DNA from: Thecamonas trahens ATCC 50062
Taxonomy: Eukaryota; Apusozoa; Apusomonadida; Apusomonadidae
Assembly (NCBI RefSeq): GCF_000142905.1
Contig: NW_013657627.1
Coordinates: forward strand, 69,746-130,339
Length of the DNA stretch: 60,594 nucleotides
Reading direction: 5' to 3'
Positions 39,038 to 47,633 of this stretch are shown here, piece by piece. The translations under genes and the position numbers were made by a program. The number at the start of each line of letters is the position of its first letter. The stretch's first letter is position 1. The notes beneath the pieces were generated by a model that did no database searches, was not told the origin of the DNA, and saw only the letters and a list, made by a program, of their open reading frames with translations.

Positions 39038-40918
39038 ATGAGCACGGAACAGAGCGGCAGACGAAAACGGCTCCAGGCAACGACAACGCGACTCGCTGCC
39101 GCAGCAAAAGAGGCCAGAGAGCGGAGAGCGGAGAAAGAGCCCAGCTGGTGTGAGAGCAGACGAGAGAGGAAGCTGTTTGTGGAGAAGAAGAAGGAGAAGG
39201 AGAAGGAGTCAAAGCGTGGTCAAGTGAAAGAAGCAGAGGAGGCAAGTATGTCCTCGTCCTCCTCGTCCTCGTCGTCCTCGTCATCCCCGGCATCTTCTGT
39301 GTCTGTCTTGTCATCTGCGGCTGGCTCAGCTGTTGCGGAGAATTCTCTGTCATCATCGTCGTCATCAGCACCATCATCGGCATCATCGAGTTCGGCTTCG
39401 AGCTCGGCCTCGGCTTCCGCTTCGCTGTCGTCGGGTGCTGCATCGGTTGCGCCGGCCTTCTACGCCCTGCCGTCTGCAGAGGTCATGGTCCATGCAGTGG
39501 CGGGAAAAAGCCAGTTTGCGGCGGTGGCAAAGGAGCTGACGAACAAGACACTCGAGACGGAGCATGAGAAGGAGGCCTATGTCTCACGAGTTGCCTTTGT
39601 TGCTGCTGTGGCTCGGCATCATGTCCCGGCGGCGTATGCTGGGTTTTGGTTTGATCTACTTGCTGATGCCAACGATCGCGTTCATCTCCGCGATGCCGCC
39701 GTCTACGCAGCCATGGTTGGCCTCAAGCCGGCCAAGGCGCTTGCGCTCATTATTCCGCTCTTTGCGCCACGTGGGGAGGACCGGCTCGATGCTGAGGACG
39801 TTGCGCGCATGCTTGTGGTCCTGGCCGAGACTCGGCTGCGGGCCCGGTTCGCGCCGCCGGGCATTGCCCCAACCTCGCTGCCAGCCGACGGCCTGCCGGG
39901 CTTCTTCCTCCGGCGTGAGGTAGTGGAGAACGAGATTGTGCCCGAGTCGGAGGCGCTGCTGAAGGCGATGGGCGTCGATCCGACCTCGAGCGTGTCGGCC
40001 AAGCGGCTTGCGCGCAAAGGCGTTGTGACACCGACGCTCGACGCATACACCCGGTTCTTCTCGGCGCTCCAGACCCAGCTGCCGAAGCGGGTCTCGCATG
40101 GCCACGGCGGCTTGCTCCGTGGGCCGGGCCTCGACTCGATGTCGGTGGTCAACGCCGATGACATGGGCAAGGCTGACTCGTACGTCGTCCGCCGGCTTGC
40201 CGACGAGGATGCGCCCGACGGAGTCAAGGGCTCGTTTGTGGCCGTCCCGCTCTCGGCCTCGAGCCGGTACAAGCAGTCGTGGGCGAGCAGCGCCAGAGGA
40301 GGCGCCGGCGCCGGCAGCAGCGCTGCTGGCCAAAGCCTCGGCTACGGCCAAGCGCCTTTGCGTCCGCCGCGCCGCAGTCATATTGAGCATGGCCGCAGTG
40401 GCGGTGGCGGCCACAGCCATCACCTTGGCAGCAGCCGTTCGGTCCGCTCCAGTGGCGGCCACTCGGTCCGCTCTAGCGGCGGCCACTCGGTCCGTTCAAG
40501 CTCCCGCTCGACCCGTTCTCACCGCTCCCACAGCTCCCACCGCTCGCATCACTCGCACCGCTCCCACCGCTCCCACCGATCGCACCGCTCCCACCGATCG
40601 CACCGCTCCCACCGCTCCAGCGGCGGCCACTCGAGCACTCGCTCGGTCCCACGCTCGACGCGCTCATCGCGGTCAGAACGAACCCACTCGTCGCACTCGT
40701 ATCGCGTGCCCGGTCCAAGCCACCACGGCCGCAGCCACGGCCATAGCCACAATCACGGTCACAACCACGGTCACGGCCATAATCGGGTGCGGATCCGCGC
40801 CTCCAACTCGTCGTCCGAGTCCAGCACGTCATCTAACCCTGGCTCGGCGAGCAGCTCGCACACAGGCGATCACGCAGGCGATCACGACGTGTCCTCGCTT
40901 GTCATCGTCCTCGTGTGA
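39038..40918 (+). CDS. Unknown protein with a Ser/His/Arg repeat tail
   Basis: 626 residues from the ATG at 39038 (a second candidate, starting the poly-Ser run, is at 39248). The first ~70 residues are basic and helical. A ~70-residue Ser-rich region follows. Residues ~145-300 look globular: YALPSAEVMVHAVAGKSQFA, FVAAVARHHVPAAYAGFWFD, VGLKPAKALALIIPLFAPRG, DAEDVARMLVVL, a helix-loop-helix pattern like degenerate EF-hands. The last ~170 residues are low complexity: SGGHSVRSSGGHSVRS, then HRSHRSHRS repeats and an HGHSHNHGHNHGHGH stretch that could bind metal. I do not recognise the family. Confidence 0.6.
   Translation: MSTEQSGRRKRLQATTTRLAAAAKEARERRAEKEPSWCESRRERKLFVEKKKEKEKESKRGQVKEAEEASMSSSSSSSSSSSSPASSVSVLSSAAGSAVAENSLSSSSSSAPSSASSSSASSSASASASLSSGAASVAPAFYALPSAEVMVHAVAGKSQFAAVAKELTNKTLETEHEKEAYVSRVAFVAAVARHHVPAAYAGFWFDLLADANDRVHLRDAAVYAAMVGLKPAKALALIIPLFAPRGEDRLDAEDVARMLVVLAETRLRARFAPPGIAPTSLPADGLPGFFLRREVVENEIVPESEALLKAMGVDPTSSVSAKRLARKGVVTPTLDAYTRFFSALQTQLPKRVSHGHGGLLRGPGLDSMSVVNADDMGKADSYVVRRLADEDAPDGVKGSFVAVPLSASSRYKQSWASSARGGAGAGSSAAGQSLGYGQAPLRPPRRSHIEHGRSGGGGHSHHLGSSRSVRSSGGHSVRSSGGHSVRSSSRSTRSHRSHSSHRSHHSHRSHRSHRSHRSHRSHRSHRSSGGHSSTRSVPRSTRSSRSERTHSSHSYRVPGPSHHGRSHGHSHNHGHNHGHGHNRVRIRASNSSSESSTSSNPGSASSSHTGDHAGDHDVSSLVIVLV
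40500..40800. repeat. Coding repeats for SHR and HG/HN tracts
   Basis: About ten copies of a 9-bp (CACCGCTCC)-type unit coding Ser-His-Arg, then HG/HN-coding units (GGCCATAGCCACAATCACGG). All lie in frame within the 39038 gene. Confidence 0.85.
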
Positions 40919-41159
40919 CCCCCTCTACCACCAATCCCTCATCCCCCGCAGAAGACAACATTAAACGGTAGCCAATCAGCCGTCTTCTGCCCATTCCTGC
41001 CCGCACGCCCGTCAGCCTCGTCCAGCCCAGCCCAGCCCAGCAAACCCAGCAAAATGCAGGGCCAGCGAAGCGCAGCGCCAGCGCAGCGCAGGGGAGCGAC
41101 AACCAACCGACTGACCGGCCGACTCACCAGTCGACCAACGGCCACCACTCGACGCCCCC

Positions 41160-41216
41160 ACGACCAACACAACACGACCACCACCACCACCACCACCACC
41201 ACCACCACCACCACCA
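41160..41216. repeat. ACC triplet repeat upstream of PPIL6
   Basis: A dozen tandem ACC triplets, 20 to 70 bp before the PPIL6 start codon, probably in the 5' UTR or promoter. Confidence 0.85.
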
Positions 41217-41237
41217 TACATATACATAGGTCCGAGT

Positions 41238-42227
41238 ATGAGCACGCAACTGCATGTGTCTGGCAATGTGGCGGACTGGCGGTTCCACAAGCTTCGTATG
41301 CTCGGCCAGCAAATCGCAGCCAAGCAAGAGAACGATGTGGTGCTGACGGTGACGAGTCTGCTCCCTGTTGATTACGCTGCGTACTTGGTCAATGTCAAGC
41401 GGGAGCTAGGTGGTGCTGCCTACGTCCATCCTCATGGTCAACCCATTGCGGTCCTCAACTCGATCAACTATCTCGGTGATCTGCCGGCTTTTGAGCTCTG
41501 GGCAAAGTCAGAGTATGCCGTCAGGGATCCGAGACCGTATGCTCTGCATGCTGCCCTTGCCAGAGCTGCCTACCGCAAGCATCTGGAAGCTTCTGGTCAC
41601 TCTCATGTCTATCTCGATCTCCAGCTCGACGGCCCACCGTCAAAGGCCTGGATCGCCGCCCAAGCTGATGGCGGCCCGAGCTCGGCTACCGATGACGAGG
41701 CAGAGGACGAGGCTGAGGCCGCAAGCGGCGACGGCGAGATTGTCCGCCTTGTCTTTGAGCTGTACGACGATGTGGCGCCAAAGTCGGCTGCGAACTTTCG
41801 CTCGCTCTGCGCCTCGGACGTCGATGGCCTCTCGTACATCGGCTCGGTCATCCATCGGGTAGTGCCCGGCGGTTGGATCCAGGGCGGCGACATCTCGCCG
41901 GGCTCGCCCGGCTCGGGCGGGGCTTCGGTCTTTGGTGAGCCTTTTGAAGACGAGAACTTTGCCCTCAAGCACGACAAGGTGGGCATGCTCGGCTACGCCA
42001 ACGACGGCCCGCACACCAACGCCTCGCAGTTCTACATCACCCTCCAGCCCATGCCGGCGTTTGACGAGCAGTACGTCGCTTTTGGCCGTCTCGTCGACGG
42101 CATCGAAGCCGTCGAGGCCATCGTCAACCTCGCCGCCATCAACCAGCGTCCCGTCCGCGCCGTCACCGTCGTCGCTGGCGGTGAGTTCCGTGTCGGCGCC
42201 AAGCCGAGCAAGAGCCGCAAGAAATAG
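41238..42227 (+). CDS. PPIL6: PPIL6-like cyclophilin
   Basis: 329 residues. The N-terminal ~150 residues match PPIL6 rather than generic cyclophilins: FHKLRMLGQQIA, a YLVNVKRELGG block, GDLPAFELWAKSEY and a VYLDLQLD strand. The cyclophilin domain follows: VFELYDDVAPKSAANFRSLC, IHRVVPGGWIQGGDISPG, PFEDENFALKHDKVGMLGYA, SQFYITLQPMPAFDEQYVAFG. The Arg of the catalytic FHR is kept (IHR), and an Asp/Glu/Ala-rich insertion separates the two parts. In animals PPIL6 is linked to motile cilia. A CCCAG repeat and an (ACC)n repeat lie in the 320 bp upstream. Confidence 0.85.
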   Translation: MSTQLHVSGNVADWRFHKLRMLGQQIAAKQENDVVLTVTSLLPVDYAAYLVNVKRELGGAAYVHPHGQPIAVLNSINYLGDLPAFELWAKSEYAVRDPRPYALHAALARAAYRKHLEASGHSHVYLDLQLDGPPSKAWIAAQADGGPSSATDDEAEDEAEAASGDGEIVRLVFELYDDVAPKSAANFRSLCASDVDGLSYIGSVIHRVVPGGWIQGGDISPGSPGSGGASVFGEPFEDENFALKHDKVGMLGYANDGPHTNASQFYITLQPMPAFDEQYVAFGRLVDGIEAVEAIVNLAAINQRPVRAVTVVAGGEFRVGAKPSKSRKK

Positions 42228-42422
42228 CCTCCCAAGCCGATCCGAAACTAGTCCCGCTCTCAGCACCCAGCTCTCCACCACCAGCAATACACGCCTTTGT
42301 TCTCCCATCGTAGCATTTCTCCACCAAACGCAAGCGAGAAGCCGCCTGTTTACATCCCGGTTTGGGCAAAGTAACGTGGGCTTTAAATGCAAAATGAAGA
42401 GCGTCCGTAAACAACAACAAAT

Positions 42423-42494
42423 GGCTAGGTGGTGGCAATGGCATCACGGCTCTTTCGTAAGGAGCAATTCTGAGTTCGATTCTCAGCCTGGCCT
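42423..42494 (+). tRNA. tRNA-Thr(CGU)
   Basis: The acceptor GGCTAGG pairs with CCTGGCC (one T-G). The D stem is GTGG/TCAC with an 8-nt loop. The anticodon arm is GCTCT-TTCGTAA-GGAGC, placing CGT at 34-36. A 4-nt variable region follows, then the T arm CTGAG-TTCGATT-CTCAG and a discriminator T. The B box (GTTCGATTC) is good. The A box is weak because position 14 is C rather than A, which would lose the U8-A14 tertiary pair. Possibly functional, possibly a decaying copy. Confidence 0.7.
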
Positions 42495-42499
42495 GTTAA

Positions 42500-42506
42500 T
42501 TTTTTT
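42500..42506 (+). terminator. RNA polymerase III terminator of tRNA-Thr
   Basis: Seven T begin six bases after the discriminator, which supports transcription of the tRNA by pol III. Confidence 0.65.
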
Positions 42507-42613
42507 GTTCGCGCTGCCACCCTCACCACACCCGTCCACTACATCTCTCGCGCCCGCTCGACTTTGACCTGTTCGCTACCTCTACACACACCACCCCTGA
42601 GGTCGCCGTCAAT

Positions 42614-43319
42614 ATGGGCCGTAGCGTTGTGAGTCTGCTACTTGTTGGTGGGCTTTCCTCTCGCTCTATGCGGTTTATGTGGAGCAAGCCTTTGCTGCTG
42701 CAGGCGACGGCAAGTACACGGCACTCTGCGACTTCTCGCCGACCATGTCGTGCTCCACCGTACGTTCTGTAGCTCTGTTGAAGGCCGACCTTTGTGATCA
42801 AGGGCCACGTCAGCGGCAAGATTGAAGGCTAGGTCGGGGCCCGAGGGCAAGCGCGAGGGCGAGATCGGTAGTAAAGACGAGATCGAAGACGAGATCGAGG
42901 GCGAGATCGAGGACACGCGCAAGCGCATGTGCCAGGCGCGGGAGCAACACTCATTCTCCTCCTGCTCGCAACACCACTACTAGGTCTTCTCATCCAACTA
43001 CGGTCGCATCGTCGGCTTCACCCTCGGCTTTGATCGCAGCGAGCCGTCGCTGCTCAACTACCCAAATGCAGTGTACGGCGTCGGTTTTTACGCTGCTGCG
43101 CTGGGCATGTGGTGCATCGGTGCGTCGCGGCTGGTGCTCGCCGCCCTCATCGCCGCCGTCGCAGGCTCGACGTATCTCGCGTACATCCTCATTTTCGTCA
43201 TGCACAACTTCTGCCTGGTGTGCTTTGGCATCCACGGCGTGAACGTCGCCGCGCTGTACTGCGCCGCGATGATGTGCAGCGGCTCCCGCGCTGCGGGGCG
43301 CCGGCCGCACGCCGACTGA
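42614..43319 (+). CDS. VKORC1: VKORC1-like quinone reductase, frameshifted, two exons
   Basis: Exon 1 is 42614-42759 and exon 2 is 42984-43319, with a 224-nt intron (GTACGT..CTAG). The family pattern is clear: LSLYAVYVEQ, the first cysteine pair in ALCDFSPTMSCST, VFSSNYGRIVGF at the start of exon 2, the luminal and TM block ending AVYGVGFYAAAL, and the active-site CLVC inside a membrane segment. The start peptide (MGRSVVSLLLVGG) and LSLYAV are in different frames; one extra T in the TTT run at 42654-42656 joins them. VKOR reduces quinones and drives disulfide formation in the ER. The name could equally be VKORC1L1. Its stop is 9 bp from the convergent cyclase-like gene. Confidence 0.85.
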
Positions 43320-43328
43320 CGGCGGCGG

Positions 43329-46148
43329 CTATGCCCAGGCAGCCTTGCGGAAGCCGCGCCAGGCGTCGGGTGCGCGAAAGTCGTACTTTTCGATAAAGCG
43401 CATGAGGAAGCGGATGGGACCCGAGAGGGTCGACGGCGGCGCCGAGTCTGGGAGCTCCTGGCGGGCCTGCTGGAGCAGCGACCGGGCAGTCTCCCATCGC
43501 CCGCCGAGGTACTCGTCGACGGCGGCGGTAAAGACCTCGGTCCCAACATCGCGCTCTTCGGCTCGCCGCAAGCCGTAGACCTGAACCGGCTGCTTGATAC
43601 CGCCAAAGAGGACACGATCAATCTTAACGCCGCGGTCGGCGAGGAGCTCCTCGGCGAGAAGCTCGGCAAAGTTGTGTGAGAAGACAATGGGTAGCTTCAT
43701 CGGGCGGCCGACTGAGACCAGCGCCGATGCCAGCTCGACGTGCGGCGAGATGTACGACGCATCAACCTTGCTCCGCGAGCCGAGCGCGCCGACGATGGCC
43801 CATCCGACGTGGACGCCAAATGCAAGCTTGACCTTGTACCGCGCCACGCGCTCGAGGAGGACCCGGAGCGTCTCCGACTCGGCCACGGCGTCAAGCACAG
43901 ACTCGAGTGCGGCAATGACCGAGCCGGCCACAGCCTGAAGGTCACCGAGGTAGGCTTCGGGCGTCGTCTCCTCCTCGGACGGTAGCCGCCACACGAGGCC
44001 AAACGACGAGCCCGAGTTCCGTGACGGGAAGCCGCCGTGCGCCGCTGCCGCAGAGTGAAGCATGTCGCAGATGAGATTGACAAACAGGATGGCGTCCTCC
44101 TGCAGCACCTCGGTCACGTCGCCAAACTTGGGCACTTCGCAGTGGACAAAGATGGCCTCGACCTTGCGTCCGGGAACCATCGGGTCGATCTCGCCGTTCT
44201 CCTTCAGGTTGTACGAGATGATCTTGGCGCCCGACTCGCCAAACCCGATCTGCAGCAGCGAGCCGATCTTGGAGAGCATGCCCTCCAGCAACGACGTCTC
44301 GAGTTCGTCCTTCTTCTTCACATTGAGCGTCGTCAGGGGGTTCTGCGCCAGCCGCTTGGTGATGGCCGTCATCCGCTCGATTGGCCCGATGACCAGCGAT
44401 TGTGCATCCTTAGACAGCATCCAGTTGCCTACCGAGAGAACGAGGATGATGAAAAATGTCATCGACATGTTGAGCAAAGCATCGAGTTGCGAGTCGCCCT
44501 TGTCGTCAAACCACGCCAGCGAGTACCCCGAGTCCGACCGGACCTTGGTCAGCTCAAAGTTGCGCAACTCGTCGACTCGCGTCACGTAGTGTAGCACCGG
44601 CGTGCCGGCCACCTCCAGTCGCACGAGGTCGCTGTGCATCGAGACGTACAACGCCAGCACGGCCTGGTATGCCCCGCCAGACGTCGCGTTGCGCAGCGCA
44701 AGCGCTTCGAGCTGCGTCAGCGACACAATGCCCTGCAGCGTGTTGGTCGGCGAGAGATTGAGGAGCGAGAAGACCAGGAGCATGACAAGGACAAGAACAA
44801 TGACCTTCTTGGTCGTCAGGTCGTTGAGCAGCTGCCCGACACGCGACGGCTCCATCAGCTCCTCCTCCACAAAGTTGACCTCGTCCGACTCTGTACTCGA
44901 CTCGTCGCCACCGTCCGACCCGTCCGACCCCCGCCTGGAGCCCTCAAAGACAGAGAGCGCCTCGTCGTCGAGCTCGGCGCCCCACTCGGAGGCGCCACCA
45001 AACAGCGATGCCGTCCGCTGGATGCCCGGTGACTCGGAGCCAAACATGCCGTCTTCCAGCGAGCGCAGGCCGTCGTCGCCGCCACCATCACCATCGCCGT
45101 CGCTGCCGAGCTCGGACGAGTCGCGCGACGACGCCCGCCCGCTCCCACTCCCACTTCCGCTGCCACTCCCGCTCCCGCTTCCGGAGCCCTCGTCCGAGCT
45201 ACCCGAGCCAAAGCGGCCAAGCCTGATCGACGGCCCGCCTGAGAGCCGCGACGCCGCTGCCGCCGCCACCGCCTGCCGCCGGTGCTCTTCCTCCTCGAGC
45301 TCCTTCATCAGCAGTCGGTCTTCCTCGTCCATGGCTGCGTCGAGCTTGGCCCGACGACGGCGGATGGCCTGCAGCAGCTTGACGACGCGCACAAACCGGG
45401 CGGCCCGCGCTGCCGCTCGCGCCGCACGCCCCGCTCGCGCCACCGCCAGCGATGATGCGCCTGTCTGTGACTCGGACGAGGTCAGCTCGATGCCGGCCAG
45501 CAGCAGCACGTCTGGAACCAGCGAGAGGGCGGCAAGGAGGTCGAGAAGAAAGTAGAACCAAAAGTACTCGTCAGCATGAGCAAACGAGTTGCCGACGAGC
45601 TCAAAGACAAACAAGCCAAAGACGACCGTGGTGACGATAAGAAAGGCCACATCGACAGACTTTGGCAGGAGGAGACGAGCAAAGTCGTCGGCAAAGAGGG
45701 CCCAGACGGTAGCAGCGATCATGAGGGTGGAGAAGAGCGGATGATCCAAGATAAAGATGAGCAGTTCCAAAGCCGAGTCCGAAGCCGTCGGCGGGGTGAA
45801 CTGCATCGAGTCGTGCCTCATCAGCGGATACGTCTTCAGCATCAGCTCCCTCTCCTCCAGATCTTCTCCATCCCCACCACTGCCACCACCATCCGATCCA
45901 TGACCTGCACCGCCACTGCCACCACTGCCAACACCATCGCCACTCCTTGACCCGTCTTCCGACCCCGACTGCGAGCCATTGCCACCACCACCACCACCTC
46001 GACCACCACCACCACCACCTCGACCACCACCACTAGCACCACCACCACCACCACCACCACCATCACCACCTGGGTTGCTTTCAGGAAAGGGCAGCTCCCC
46101 AGGACCAAGGGGGGCGGGAATGGGCTCCATGTGCACAGGGGAGTCCAT
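43329..46148 (-). CDS. Voltage-sensor-like membrane protein fused to a degenerate nucleotide cyclase
   Basis: 939 residues. A Gly-rich N-terminus precedes four membrane segments (~120-265) arranged as a voltage sensor; the fourth, ARAGRAARAAARAARFVRVV, carries regularly spaced Arg. No pore-filter motif follows. A low-complexity cytoplasmic stretch leads to two more segments (VIVLVLVMLLVFSLL and MTFFIILVLSVGNWML) around an outer loop, a HAMP-like helix (GPIERMTAITKRLAQNP), then a class III cyclase homology domain (~660-850). Both metal-binding Asp positions look lost: HCEVPKFGDVTE where relatives have FCDIRxFTD, and NSGSSFGLVW where they have NIGDAF. The later GWAIVGALGSRSKVDASYIS block is kept. 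Probably catalytically dead or regulatory. Confidence 0.78.
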   Translation of the reverse strand: MDSPVHMEPIPAPLGPGELPFPESNPGGDGGGGGGGGASGGGRGGGGGGRGGGGGGNGSQSGSEDGSRSGDGVGSGGSGGAGHGSDGGGSGGDGEDLEERELMLKTYPLMRHDSMQFTPPTASDSALELLIFILDHPLFSTLMIAATVWALFADDFARLLLPKSVDVAFLIVTTVVFGLFVFELVGNSFAHADEYFWFYFLLDLLAALSLVPDVLLLAGIELTSSESQTGASSLAVARAGRAARAAARAARFVRVVKLLQAIRRRRAKLDAAMDEEDRLLMKELEEEEHRRQAVAAAAASRLSGGPSIRLGRFGSGSSDEGSGSGSGSGSGSGSGSGRASSRDSSELGSDGDGDGGGDDGLRSLEDGMFGSESPGIQRTASLFGGASEWGAELDDEALSVFEGSRRGSDGSDGGDESSTESDEVNFVEEELMEPSRVGQLLNDLTTKKVIVLVLVMLLVFSLLNLSPTNTLQGIVSLTQLEALALRNATSGGAYQAVLALYVSMHSDLVRLEVAGTPVLHYVTRVDELRNFELTKVRSDSGYSLAWFDDKGDSQLDALLNMSMTFFIILVLSVGNWMLSKDAQSLVIGPIERMTAITKRLAQNPLTTLNVKKKDELETSLLEGMLSKIGSLLQIGFGESGAKIISYNLKENGEIDPMVPGRKVEAIFVHCEVPKFGDVTEVLQEDAILFVNLICDMLHSAAAAHGGFPSRNSGSSFGLVWRLPSEEETTPEAYLGDLQAVAGSVIAALESVLDAVAESETLRVLLERVARYKVKLAFGVHVGWAIVGALGSRSKVDASYISPHVELASALVSVGRPMKLPIVFSHNFAELLAEELLADRGVKIDRVLFGGIKQPVQVYGLRRAEERDVGTEVFTAAVDEYLGGRWETARSLLQQARQELPDSAPPSTLSGPIRFLMRFIEKYDFRAPDAWRGFRKAAWA

Positions 46149-46239
46149 GTCGGCAGGTGGAGTGGTGTGGAAGGGGGGTGAAAGGGGAGGTGGGGGGTGG
46201 GGGGGCGGTGGGGGGGGCGGTGGCGGTTGGCCACTGGCC

Positions 46240-46351
46240 GGTCGGCTCGTCGGCTCGTCGGCTCGTCGGCTCGTCGGCTCGTCGGCTCATCGGCTCGTCG
46301 GCTCGTCGGCTCGTCGGCTCGTCGGCTCGTCGGCTCGTCGGCTCGTCGCCA
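46240..46351. repeat. 8-bp minisatellite CGGCTCGT, ~13 copies
   Basis: Nearly perfect tandem CGGCTCGT units, one with CAT instead of CGT. The array lies in the shared upstream region of the cyclase-like gene and the nitrilase. Confidence 0.95.
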
Positions 46352-46589
46352 CCCCAACTCGTCCTCTCATCGCCACCACAACTCGTCCTCTCATCGCCAC
46401 CACAACTCGTCCTCTCATCGCCACCCCAACTCGTCCTCTCATCGCCACCCCAACTCGTCCTCTCATCGCCACCCCAACTCGTCCTCTCATCGCCACCACA
46501 ACTCGTCCTCTCATCGCCACCCCAACTCGTCCTCTCATCGCCACCACAACTCGTCCTCTCATCGCCACCCCAACTCGTCCTCTTTTCGG
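46350..46589. repeat. 24-bp minisatellite GCCACCCCAACTCGTCCTCTCATC, ten copies
   Basis: Ten tandem 24-bp units directly after the 8-bp array. The only systematic variation is CCC versus CAC, in the order C A A C C C A C A C. The final unit ends TCTTTTC. Every third base step stays open, which explains long spurious frames across it. Confidence 0.95.
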
Positions 46590-46695
46590 CTCATCGGCTT
46601 ACAGGCAGCTGGCGAGGCAGGCCGAGGTCGAAACGGAGGGGGGGGGGGGGGGGGGGGGGGCACCTCTTCACTTCCTCCTCATCCTCCCCTCAGAC

Positions 46696-47625
46696 ATGTC
46701 TGCCGAAGCGATCAAGACTCCCGATAGTGACATTGGTGTGGCTCTCTGGGCCGCCAATCTCGGTCGCCCGCTGTCATCGCTCGATGAATGGCTGTCGTTG
46801 GTGGGGGAGCAGGCAGCTGCGGCGGCGGCGGCCAGTGCGGCTCTCCTTGTCCTCCCCGAATACGTGTGTGAGCATTGGCTGGCGTATGCGCCTGCTCTGG
46901 CCGCGACGGAAGAGCTCGCATGGCTGGCCGAACAAGGTCGACGTGCTCTGCCGCGGCTCCGCCCATTGGCCACAAAGCATGACCTGGTCATCGTCGCCGG
47001 CTCGTGGCCCGTCGCCACTGAACACGATGGCGATGATGGCTCTTGGCGCAATCGTGCCCACATCATCCTGCCTGATGGGCGCCTCGAGACGCAGGACAAG
47101 CTCTGCCTCACCCCAAGCGAGAAGGATCCTGATGAATGGCTGCTCTGTCCTGGTCATGACCTCCGCGTCGTCGTCTGGCGCGAGCTCCGCTTTGTCGTCC
47201 TCATCTGCCTCGATGTCGAGCTGCCGGCTCTGTCTGCAAAGCTCGCCCGTGCCGACTTGGATCTCGACTTGCTCGTGGTTCCGTCGATGACCTGCAAGCG
47301 TTCTGGCCACGCTCGCGTCTTTGGCTGTGCCAAGGCCCGTGCTATCGAGCTGCAGGCCGCCGTCGCTGTTGTCGGAGCCGTCGGATCTGTCGCTCCGGAC
47401 AACGCCCGTCCCAACTACTCGGGTGCAGCCGTCTATCTCCCGTGTGAGGAGCCGCTTGGCTTTACTGGCATCCTTGCCGAGACACCTGCTGCGGGCTCTG
47501 CCGATGGCGACGGCCCGCTCCTCATCGCTGCACACGTCCCTATCTCACGCATCCGCTCGCTCCGCGCTGCAGGCGCAGAAGTCTGGCCCGGCGCATGGAC
47601 CGCCGACGCTGTGGCCATCACCTAA
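46696..47625 (+). CDS. Carbon-nitrogen hydrolase (nitrilase family)
   Basis: 309 residues from the ATG at 46696; the frame is open much further upstream, but only through minisatellite. The Glu-Lys-Cys triad of the family is present: Glu in LLVLPEYV (~56), Lys in ETQDKLCLTPSEKD (~136) and Cys in VVLICLDVELPAL (~174), followed by LLVVPSMTCKRSGH and the KARAIELQAAVAVVGAVG helix. The family cleaves nitriles, amides or ureido groups; the substrate class here is not clear, since LICLDVE differs from the CYD-type of many branches. No targeting signal. The stop is 8 bp from the convergent giant gene. Confidence 0.85.
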   Translation: MSAEAIKTPDSDIGVALWAANLGRPLSSLDEWLSLVGEQAAAAAAASAALLVLPEYVCEHWLAYAPALAATEELAWLAEQGRRALPRLRPLATKHDLVIVAGSWPVATEHDGDDGSWRNRAHIILPDGRLETQDKLCLTPSEKDPDEWLLCPGHDLRVVVWRELRFVVLICLDVELPALSAKLARADLDLDLLVVPSMTCKRSGHARVFGCAKARAIELQAAVAVVGAVGSVAPDNARPNYSGAAVYLPCEEPLGFTGILAETPAAGSADGDGPLLIAAHVPISRIRSLRAAGAEVWPGAWTADAVAIT

Positions 47626-47633
47626 ATGGTCTC

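Noticed and set aside
46240-46589. CRISPR-like array
   Set aside because: The 8-bp and 24-bp units are directly tandem with no unique spacers, and the DNA is eukaryotic.
45979-46695. 239-residue N-terminal extension of the nitrilase
   Set aside because: It is translated minisatellite (poly-Pro, ARRLVGSS and TRPLIA repeats) and is partly antisense to the cyclase-like N-terminus; the nitrilase fold starts at 46696.
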